DNA from: Kitasatospora paranensis
GTDB lineage: Bacteria; Actinomycetota; Actinomycetes; Streptomycetales; Streptomycetaceae
Assembly (NCBI RefSeq): GCF_039544005.1
Contig: NZ_BAABKV010000001.1
Location: 1,736,001-1,800,000, forward strand
DNA length: 64,000 nucleotides
Direction of reading: 5' to 3'
Positions 57,375 through 64,000 of the stretch are shown here, piece by piece; the stretch's first letter is position 1; the number at the start of each line of letters is the position of its first letter. The translations under genes were made by a program, and so were the position numbers. The notes beneath the pieces are model-generated. The model made no database searches, was not told the origin of the DNA, and was given only the letters and a program-made list of their open reading frames with translations.

Positions 57375-58510
57375 ATGGACGACACCCGCTCCCTCCCCCG
57401 CCCCACCGCCCTGGTCCTCGGCGCCGGCGGGTTCCTCGGCCGCTGGCTCACCCTGGAGCTGCTCCGGCGCGGCCGGACGGTCGCCGTGGGCCTGCGCGGC
57501 GGACCGGCCCGCGAGGCGGAACTCCGCCGGTGGCTCGGCGACCACGGCGCCGACGAGACCGAACTCGCCGCACTGACCGGCGTCACGGTGGACATCACCC
57601 GACCCGGTCTCGGCCTCTCCCGCACGGACGAGAGCGCCCTGTCCGACGTGCAGGACGTCCACAACCTCGCCGCCCGGTACGCCTTCGGCCTCTCCCGCGC
57701 CGAGGCCCGCGCCGCCAATCTGGACGGCGCCGTGCACACCCTGAACTGGGCGGCCGGCCGCCCCGGCTGCGCCGGCTCGTCCACCTCTCCGGCTACCGCG
57801 TCGGCCGTTCGGCCGCGCCCGTCCACCCGCTGCCGGCCGCCGACGCCGACCGTCTGTACCGGGCGCTCGGCCCGTACGAGGCGTCCAAGACCGAGGGCGA
57901 CGCCGCCGTCCGGGTCCTCGCCCCGGAGCTCGGGGTCCCGCTGACCGTGGTCAACCCGGGCGTGGTGATCGGGCACTCGCAGACCGGCGAGGCGGGCCAG
58001 TACATCGGGCTGGCCCCGCTGGTGGAGCAGCTGCGGACGGGCCGGTTGCCCGCCCTGGCCGGCACCCGGCGGACGTTCGTACCGGTGGTGGCGGTCGACC
58101 ACCTGGCAGCCGTGATCGCCGTCGCCCCCGACCACGACACGGCCCCCGTCCAGCTCCACACCGTGCTGGACCCGGCCACTCCCCCGCTGCCGGAGCTGGT
58201 CGCCCTGGTGGCCCGCCGGCTCGGCGTCCGGGCGCCGCGGGTGGTGCTGCCGACCGGGCTGGTACGGCGGCTGCCGCGCGCCCTGACCGGCGTGGAGCCG
58301 GAGGCGCTGACGTTCCTCACCGAGGACCGCTACGACACCGCCTCGGCCGATGCGCTCGCGAGGGCGGCCGGTCGGGCCCACCCGCCGGTCGAGGAGCTGC
58401 TCGGACGCTGGGCCCTGCGCCTGGCCGCCGACCGCCTGCCGGCCGCAGCCCCCGCCCCGCGCACCACCCCCGGCACCGGCGCCACCCCCGACTCCGACTC
58501 CGGAGCCTGA
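57375..58510 (+). CDS. NAD(P)-dependent epimerase/reductase (extended SDR, frameshifted)
   Basis: Starts at ATG 57375 with TALVLGAGGFLGRWLTLELL (GxxGxxG) and VHNLAARYAFGLSRAEA. The frame changes at ~57763: NWAAGRP must continue to RLRRLVHLSGYRVG, fixed by one C in GCCCCGG. The second part has the active-site YEASKTEGDAAVRVLAPELG (YxxxK), VVNPGVVIGHS and FVPVVAVDHLAAVIA. Restored ~378 residues, ending in an Ala/Pro/Thr tail. It probably acts on a small or nucleotide-linked substrate. Likely controlled by the adjacent TetR regulator. Confidence 0.87.
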
Positions 58511-58725
58511 GGCCGACGCCCGGCCGCGCCCACCGTGAGGGGGGCCGGCGCAGCGGACGCGGCGGACGCAGCAGGCACAGGACCGGCAGCACGTGTTCCC
58601 GCTGCGTTCGCCCGCCGCTCGCCGGACGGTCCGGAACGACCCCTTGATGGCTGTCGATGTCAGCGAGTTGACTGGACAACAGCTCGCCGTTCGGCGGGTT
58701 CACGACATACCCTCACGGAGCCACG

Positions 58726-59714
58726 ATGCCCTTGCCGACCGTCCGGCGCGCCCGCATGGCCGCGGCCGTCTGTGCTGCGGCCGCCCTGCTGGGCCCCTGG
58801 CCGCCGCGCCCGCGGCCAGCGCCGAGACCGCACCCACCACGGCACCCGCACTCGACGTCCTGACCTACAACACGTTCCTGATGAGCACGGCCCTGTACCC
58901 GAACTGGGGCCAGGACCACCGGGCGCGGGCGATCGCCGCGGCGGACTTCTTCCAGGGCCACGACGTGGTGGTCCTGGAGGAGGCGTTCGACAACGCCGCC
59001 TCCGACACCCTCACCGCCCAGGCGTCGGCGGCCTACCCGTACCACACGCCCGTGGTCGGCCGGTCCACGAACGGCTGGGACGCGACCTCGGGCAGTTACA
59101 GCTCCACCACCCCGGAGGACGGCGGGGTCACGCTGCTCAGCCGGTGGCCGATCCTGCACCGGGAGCAGTACGTCTACAAGGACGCCTGCGGCTCGGACTG
59201 GTGGTCCAACAAGGGCTTCGTGTACGCCGTCCTGGACGTCGCCGGCGTTCGCACCCATGTGGTCGGCACCCACCTGCAGTCCACCGACTCGGGCTGCTCC
59301 AGCGGCCAGGCGGCGGGCATCCGGGCGGCGCAGCTCACCGCGATGCGGACGTTCCTGGACGGCAGGCACATCCCGGCGAGCGAGCCGATCGTGGTGGCCG
59401 GGGACCTCAACATCGACTCGCACGGCTCGGAGTACCAGGCGCTGCTGGACAACGGGAACCTCGCGCCCGCCTCCGCCCGCACCGGCTGGCCCTACTCCTT
59501 CGACACGGCGGACAACTCGATCGCCGCGTACCGGTACCCCGGTGAGCCGAAGGAGGACCTGGACTACGTGCTGTACCGGGCCGACCATGCCCGGCCGCAG
59601 CAGTACACCAACACCGTCCTGCGGTCCCACGCGGCGCCGTGGACGGTGAGCAGCTGGGGCCGGAGCTACACGTACACCGACCTGTCCGACCACTACCCGC
59701 TGGCCGCGCACTGA
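58726..59714 (+). CDS. Secreted sphingomyelinase C-like phosphodiesterase (frameshifted)
   Basis: ATG 58726 (GGAG ahead) gives a signal peptide (RRARMAAAVCAAAALLGP) that stays in frame with the enzyme only if one base is added at 58791-58797 (GGGCCCC). It then continues LAAAPAASAETAPTTAPALD. The enzyme is an EEP-fold, neutral sphingomyelinase-like protein: LDVLTYNTFLMSTALYPNWG, DVVVLEEAFDNAASDTL (Glu), HVVGTHLQSTDSGCS, VVAGDLNIDSHGSEY, EDLDYVLYRADH and final LSDHYPLAAH. Restored ~329 residues. It hydrolyses phosphocholine head groups or related phosphodiesters outside the cell. Confidence 0.87.
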
Positions 59715-59719
59715 CCGCG

Positions 59720-59759
59720 GCGGTGCCGCTGGACCGACCGGTCGGTCCAGCGGCACCGC
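59720..59759. terminator. 40-base perfect palindrome after the sphingomyelinase-like gene
   Basis: 20-base arms, 59720-59739 and 59740-59759, exactly complementary with no spacer. It begins 6 bases past the stop codon. Confidence 0.75.
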
Positions 59760-59893
59760 CCGGGGCCCTTGAGGCTGCCGTCCGGGTCTGCGGGACACGC
59801 CACCCGGCCGCTCCGTGCGCGTTGCGCCAAGCGTCTGCGGGGTAACGGGGGCAGGGTGGGACAGAGCCGATCCGAACCGAGGAGTGAGCAGCC

Positions 59894-61285
59894 ATGGCCA
59901 TCGCAACCGTCAACCCGGCCACCGGGGAGACCGTGGAGACCTTCACGCCGTACGACGACGCCGCCGTCGAGCAGCGGCTGGCGCTCGCCGAGGACGCGTT
60001 CACGGCCTTCCGGCTCACCTCCTTCGACGAGCGGGCGGCGCTGCTGCGGCGGGCGGCGGACCGCCTGGACGCGGACCAGGAGGAGATCGCCCGCACCATG
60101 ACGATCGAGATGGGCAAGCCGATCGGCGCTGCCCGGGCCGAGGTCGCCAAGTGTGCGAAGGCGATGCGCTGGTACGCGGACCGGGCGCCCGGTCTGCTCG
60201 CCGACGAGCACCCGGAGGCGGCGGACGTCGCGGACTCCGGTGCCTCCTCCGTGCTGGTGCGCTATCGGCCGCTGGGCGTGGTGCTGGCCGTGATGCCGTG
60301 GAACTTCCCGCTCTGGCAGGTGGTGCGGTTCGCGGCCCCGGCGCTGATGGCGGGCAACGTCGGGCTGCTCAAGCACGCGTCGAACGTGCCGCGGACGGCG
60401 CTGGCCCTGGAGCGGGTGTTCCGCGAGGCGGGCTACCCGCGGGGCTGCTTCCAGACCCTGCTGATCGGCTCCAAGGCGGTCGAGGGCGTGATCCGGGACC
60501 GCAGGGTGGCGGCCGTGACGCTCACCGGCAGCGAGGGCGCGGGCCGGTCGGTGGCCGCCGTCGCCGGCGACGAGGTCAAGAAGTCGGTGCTGGAGCTGGG
60601 CGGCAGCGACCCCTTCGTGGTGCTGCCGTCGGCCGATGTGGCCGCCGCGGTGAAGTGCGCGGTGACGGCCCGGGTGCAGAACAACGGGCAGTCCTGCATC
60701 GCGGCGAAGCGCTTCATCGTGCACGCGGAGGTGTACGCGGCGTTCACGGCTGCGTTCGCCGACCGGATGCGGGAACTTCGGGTGGGGGACCCGCTCGCAG
60801 AGGAGACCGAGGTCGGCCCGCTGGCGACCCGTCAGGGCCGGGCGGACATCGAGGAACTGGTGGCGGACGCGGTGGCCCGGGGCGCGGTGGCGGAGTGCGG
60901 CGGCGCCCGGCCGGAGGGCCTGGACGACGGCTGGTTCTACCTGCCGACGGTGCTGACCGGGGTGACCCCGCAGATGCGGATCCACCACGAGGAGGCGTTC
61001 GGCCCGGTCGCCACCGTGTACCGGGCGGAGAGCCTGGACGAGGCGGTGGCGCTCGCCAACGACACCCCGTTCGGGCTGAGTTCCAACGTGTGGACGAGCG
61101 ACGCGGCGGAGCAGGAGCGGTGCATCCGCGACATCGAGGCGGGCGGCGTGTTCTTCAACGGGATGACCGCCTCGCACCCGGCCTTCCCGTTCGGCGGTGT
61201 CAAGCGCTCCGGCTACGGCCGGGAGCTGTCCGAGCACGGGATCCGCGAGTTCTGCAACGTGACCACCGTGTGGCGCGCGCGCTGA
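59894..61285 (+). CDS. NAD(P)-dependent succinate-semialdehyde dehydrogenase-like
   Basis: 463 residues from ATG 59894, preceded by GAGGAG. Aldehyde dehydrogenase motifs: VMPWNFPLWQVVRFAAPALM, catalytic Glu234 in LELGGSDPFVVL, catalytic Cys268 in NNGQSCIAAKRF, EEAFGPVATVYRAESLDEA, FPFGGVKRSGYGRELSEHG. The shorter length and N-terminal IATVNPATGETV fit the actinobacterial GabD1-type group, which oxidises succinate semialdehyde from GABA or related metabolism. No gabT is adjacent, so the substrate is a family-level inference. Confidence 0.88.
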   Translation: MAIATVNPATGETVETFTPYDDAAVEQRLALAEDAFTAFRLTSFDERAALLRRAADRLDADQEEIARTMTIEMGKPIGAARAEVAKCAKAMRWYADRAPGLLADEHPEAADVADSGASSVLVRYRPLGVVLAVMPWNFPLWQVVRFAAPALMAGNVGLLKHASNVPRTALALERVFREAGYPRGCFQTLLIGSKAVEGVIRDRRVAAVTLTGSEGAGRSVAAVAGDEVKKSVLELGGSDPFVVLPSADVAAAVKCAVTARVQNNGQSCIAAKRFIVHAEVYAAFTAAFADRMRELRVGDPLAEETEVGPLATRQGRADIEELVADAVARGAVAECGGARPEGLDDGWFYLPTVLTGVTPQMRIHHEEAFGPVATVYRAESLDEAVALANDTPFGLSSNVWTSDAAEQERCIRDIEAGGVFFNGMTASHPAFPFGGVKRSGYGRELSEHGIREFCNVTTVWRAR

Positions 61286-61326
61286 CCGCGCGGGCCCAAC
61301 GCCCGCCCGGCTCGTCGCGCCGGACG

Positions 61327-61390
61327 GGCCGGGCGGGCCGGGCGGGCCGCGGTGACGCTCTGTCTCTTTGTCTCTCTTTCTCTCTGTCGC
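61327..61390. repeat. G/C triplication and polypyrimidine tract
   Basis: GGGCC repeated about three times (61327-61349), followed by an almost pure pyrimidine run (CTCTGTCTCTTTGTCTCTCT onward, about 61358-61388). It is exceptional for its low G+C and TCTC/TTTG units. It lies between convergent genes and overlaps an inverted repeat CGCCATGTC/GACATGGCG (61388-61396, 61423-61431). Confidence 0.8.
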
Positions 61391-61410
61391 CATGTCAGGG
61401 CGACAGGTGT

Positions 61411-61755
61411 TCAGGATGCGGCGACATGGCGGCGCCGGGCGGCGGCCGCGTGCTGGCCGTCGAAGCGGCCGACCAGGACGACGGCGGTGATCGCCCACAC
61501 CAGGGAGCAGAAGGCGGTCATCCAGTTCGAGGTGGTCTGGACCCACACCAGGAGCAGGCCCATCGACAGGGCGACCCAGAAGACGACCGCGGACATCGAC
61601 ATGGCGTCGAGCACGCGGCGGACCCTCGTCACCATGCCGGGTCGCTTCGGCGCGGTGCCCCGGGCGTCCTGCGCCCCTGCGCGCGACGCCTCGCGGGCGG
61701 CCGGTCCGGCCACCGGCGGCGCGGCGGCCGGACGGTCGGCGGGTGTCGGTTCCAT
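61411..61755 (-). CDS. Small membrane protein
   Basis: 114 residues from ATG 61755. The N-terminal ~50 residues are Pro/Ala/Arg-rich. Two helices follow (MSMSAVVFWVALSMGLLLVW and WMTAFCSLVWAITAVVLVG), then a basic tail with RRRHVAAS. Topology N-in/C-in; no family recognised. Confidence 0.65.
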   Translation of the reverse strand: MEPTPADRPAAAPPVAGPAAREASRAGAQDARGTAPKRPGMVTRVRRVLDAMSMSAVVFWVALSMGLLLVWVQTTSNWMTAFCSLVWAITAVVLVGRFDGQHAAAARRRHVAAS

Positions 61756-61832
61756 CTGCGGACCCCTTTCGGCGGACGGCCCCGTCCTCCACTGTGGCAC
61801 GGGGCCGTTCCGGCGGCACCGCGGCCGCAGCG

Positions 61833-61859
61833 GTTTCCCGTCGCCGGGCCACCGGGTAC
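61833..61859 (+). promoter_or_regulatory. Possible SigB-type promoter of the ligase gene
   Basis: GTTT (61833-61836) and GGGTAC (61854-61859) with a 17-base spacer. The S. coelicolor SigB consensus as I recall it is GNNT-n14-16-GGGTAY, so the spacing is slightly long. GGGTAC ends 9 bases before GTG 61869, and no ribosome site is visible, so the transcript would be leaderless or nearly so. Confidence 0.3.
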
Positions 61860-61868
61860 CCCGCTGAC

Positions 61869-62801
61869 GTGCAGATCCACCCCATGCTGGCCGCCACCAG
61901 CGAGCGTCGCACGTTCGACTCCGGCTGGCTGCTGGAACGCAAACTGGACGGCGTCCGGGCGATCGCGGAACGCGACGGCGACGCCGTGCGGCTGTACTCC
62001 CGCACCGGGCAGCGGATCGAGGCCGGGTACCCGGAGCTGGCGGCTGCGCTCGCCGCGCAACCCGTACCGCGGTTCGCCGTGGACGGGGAGATCGTCGCGC
62101 TCGACGACCGGGGCGCGACCAGCTTCGCCCGGCTGCAGCGGCGGATGCAGCTGCGCGACCCGCAGCGGGCGCTGGCCACCGGCGTCCGGGTGTCGTACTT
62201 CCTGTTCGACCTGCCTGCCCTGATGGGGCACGACACCACCGGGCTCGCGCTGCTGGACCGCAAGCAGCTGCTCCGCGAGTCGTTCGACTTCGCGGAGCCG
62301 CTGTTCTTCACCGAGCACGTCGCGGCCGACGGGCCGGTGCCGCTGGCCGAGGCGTGCGCCCGCGGCTGGGAGGGGCTGGTCGCCAAGCGCGCCGACAGCC
62401 GCTACGTGCCGCGCCGCTCACCGGACTGGCTGAAGCTGCCGTGCACGGCCGGGCAGGAGCTGGTGATCGGCGGCCACACCGACCCGGGCGGCCGGCGGAA
62501 TGGCTTCGGCGCCCTGCTGGTCGGCCACTACGCGGACGGCGCGCTGCGCTACGCGGGCAAGGTCGGGACGGGGTTCGACGCCCGGGAGCTGGACCGGCTG
62601 ACCGGTCTGCTGGCGGCCCTGGCCCGCCCGGACCCGCCGTTCGCCGACCCGCCCGCCACCGAGCGGACGGCGCACTGGGTGGAGCCCCGGCTGGTCGCCC
62701 GGGTGGCTTTCACCCAGTGGACCCGCGACGGCCGCCTGCGCGCCCCGCGCTACCAGGGGCTGCGGACCGACAAGCGCCCCGAGGACGTGGTGCGCGAGTG
62801 A
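61869..62801 (+). CDS. ATP-dependent DNA ligase, LigD ligase-domain type
   Basis: 310 residues from GTG 61869 (no visible ribosome site). The adenylation motif is WLLERKLDGVRAI (nucleophile Lys25), followed by YSRTGQRIEAGYPEL, FAVDGEIVALDDRG, SYFLFDLPAL, WEGLVAKRADSRYV and SPDWLKLPC. The OB domain has LVIGGHTDPGGRRNGFGALL, YAGKVGTGFD and RVAFTQWTRDGRLRAPRYQG. This is the stand-alone ligase module of the Ku/LigD end-joining system. Polymerase and nuclease domains and a ku gene are not in the window. Likely a non-essential repair ligase. Confidence 0.92.
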   Translation: MQIHPMLAATSERRTFDSGWLLERKLDGVRAIAERDGDAVRLYSRTGQRIEAGYPELAAALAAQPVPRFAVDGEIVALDDRGATSFARLQRRMQLRDPQRALATGVRVSYFLFDLPALMGHDTTGLALLDRKQLLRESFDFAEPLFFTEHVAADGPVPLAEACARGWEGLVAKRADSRYVPRRSPDWLKLPCTAGQELVIGGHTDPGGRRNGFGALLVGHYADGALRYAGKVGTGFDARELDRLTGLLAALARPDPPFADPPATERTAHWVEPRLVARVAFTQWTRDGRLRAPRYQGLRTDKRPEDVVRE

Positions 62802-62903
62802 CCCGGGCCCCGTGCACCCGAACGACGCGTCCGACATGCGTCGGGGGATTCGGCTCCTACCGTCCCCGGTGAGGGGGTTCCCCATCGAGAGGTGCACACA
62901 GTC

Positions 62904-63095
62904 ATGGCAGGAAAGTTCGAGCTGTACGTCGACGAGTCCGGCAACCACCGCTTCCGGCTGAAGGCCAGCAACGGCACGGTGGTCATCACCGGTGCCCCGC
63001 AGGAGTCCAAGGACGACTGCCTGAAGAGCATCGAGTCGCTGCGCAAGCTCGCGCCGTACGCGCAGGTGCTGGAGGTCTCCGGGGCCCAGGGCTGA
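62904..63095 (+). CDS. DUF1508 (YegP-like) protein
   Basis: 63 residues; ATG 62904 was chosen for its distance from GAGAGG (GTG 62892 is the alternative). One copy of the YegP motif: FELYVDESGNHRFRLKASNG, VVITGAPQESKDDCLKSIES. DUF1508 proteins are small, of unknown biochemistry and frequent in stress regulons. Confidence 0.85.
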   Translation: MAGKFELYVDESGNHRFRLKASNGTVVITGAPQESKDDCLKSIESLRKLAPYAQVLEVSGAQG

Positions 63096-63329
63096 CCCGG
63101 GTTCCGGCACCGTCGGGCCGGTCGTCCCCCAGGGGCGGCCGGCCCCGCCGCGTCCCGCGGCAGCGTGTCGGTCCGGTGAGGTCGACCCCGGACGGGCGCT
63201 GTCGTGCACGTGACGGACCCATCGGATCTCCGCGAAAGCCTCACACGTGACACCTGTCGATCGTTCGGGTGCCCTGCATAGGGTCCTCCCAAGGTCGCGC
63301 CAGGCGCGACACCCGACCGGGAAGATCCC

Positions 63330-63899
63330 ATGGACTACTGCGCACCCTGCCGACGCCACCTCAACGGGGCCCTCTCGTGCCCGGGCTGTGGCGCCACGGC
63401 CGGTGCCGCGCAGCCGGGGCCGGCGATCGTCCGGCCCGCGAGCGCCGCACCGCGATCCTCTTCCAGTGCCCCCGGCCGACGGCGCAGGGCGCCCCGGCGG
63501 CGCCGGGCCCTGCTGCTGACGGCCGCCGGGCTGGCGCTCGGCGGCGCCGCCGGGGTGCTGGCGCTGGCCGCACCGGACGGCAGCGGGGCGGCTCAGCCGG
63601 TGACCGCGTCCGTCGAGGACCAGGTGGCGGGCTCCGCCGGCAGCGCGACGGCGGCACCCGCGAGCGCCGTGCCGGTCTCCGTCGCGCCGAGCACGTCGGT
63701 CCGGCCGTCCCGCAGCGCGCGGCCGAGCGCCTCGGCCAGCGCGTCGGCGTCGGCCTCCGCGTCCGCCCCCGACCCGTCGGCGTCCACGGGTGCCGGGACC
63801 TCCGCGCCGACGTCCGGCACCGGGGCCCCGCGACCGAGCCGGAGCCCCGCCCCGAAGCCCTCGCAGTCCTGCAAGCCGTTCCTCTTCTGGTGTACCTGA
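63330..63899 (+). CDS. SCO2400-like zinc-ribbon membrane protein
   Basis: 189 residues from ATG 63330. The N-terminal MDYCAPCRRHLNGALSCPGC is a four-cysteine zinc ribbon typical of the family annotated as SCO2400. A basic stretch ([10 protein letters not shown]) precedes one membrane helix (ALLLTAAGLALGGAAGVLAL). The outer part is Ser/Ala/Pro low complexity (SASASASASASA) and ends in a Cys-containing KPFLFWCT. Function unknown; the layout suggests a cytoplasmic metal ribbon tethered to a wall-spanning stalk. Confidence 0.8.
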   Translation: MDYCAPCRRHLNGALSCPGCGATAGAAQPGPAIVRPASAAPRSSSSAPGRRRRAPRRRRALLLTAAGLALGGAAGVLALAAPDGSGAAQPVTASVEDQVAGSAGSATAAPASAVPVSVAPSTSVRPSRSARPSASASASASASASAPDPSASTGAGTSAPTSGTGAPRPSRSPAPKPSQSCKPFLFWCT

Positions 63900-64000
63900 C
63901 CGGGGTGCTCCGCTCGTACCCGCGCCGCGGCGCGGTCGGGCCGGTTGCTGTCCGGCGGGTCGCCCGAGCGGGGCGCCCTCCGAACGACGGAACGACGTGT

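Overview
High-GC actinomycete chromosome, most likely Streptomyces or Kitasatospora (Streptomycetaceae). The basis is extreme G/C at third codon positions, GTGA/ATGA start-stop overlaps, TTG and GTG starts, families typical of this group (DUF6131, DUF6153, DUF6296, SCO2400-like, TerD-VWA, an RsbW-like protein beside a SigB-family sigma factor) and a GlnR-type box before the urease operon. No prophage, transposase, CRISPR array or rRNA was seen. One tRNA (initiator Met) is present.

Layout. 0.8-8.6 kb: an anionic wall polymer (teichoic acid) operon with a fused cytidylyltransferase-reductase (CDP-ribitol synthase type), a CDP-glycerol/ribitol phosphotransferase, a GT2 glycosyltransferase, a secreted TagC-like protein and an LCP ligase. 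8.7-15 kb: an unknown gene paired with a chloramphenicol-phosphotransferase-like kinase, a GNAT remnant, a secreted serine hydrolase, a TerD-VWA protein and a small secreted transglycosylase-like protein. 15.4-27 kb: a sugar-scavenging locus. Binding protein, ATPase, two permeases, LacI regulator and aldose epimerase run leftward; a secreted PA14-GH2-LamG glycosidase runs rightward; AACGTT-centred sites lie in the shared intergenic region. 27-32 kb: esterase, Nudix hydrolase, secreted metzincin protease, FMN reductase and tRNA-fMet. 32.7-45 kb: a stress-type island (6-phosphogluconate dehydrogenase, PRC-barrel, hemerythrin, SpoIIE phosphatase, sigma factor with RsbW-like partner, small membrane proteins, AI-2E family transporter) containing a probable copper lipoprotein pair. 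45-50.7 kb: ctaG, then the urease operon ureABCFGD. 50.8-64 kb: EEP-family hydrolases, a TrmB/LuxR-type regulator, an S26 peptidase homologue lacking its serine, a GDPD, a TetR regulator with its likely target reductase, a sphingomyelinase-like hydrolase, a semialdehyde dehydrogenase, a single-domain ATP-dependent DNA ligase and small conserved proteins.

The main caution concerns sequence quality. Fifteen otherwise well-conserved genes carry single-base frameshifts: 17 apparent one-base losses and one gain, most at short G or C runs. They include three urease genes in one operon. This looks like consensus error rather than gene decay, so the affected genes are annotated as full-length CDS with the break located. 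Only the GNAT fragment near 10.1 kb looks truly degraded.
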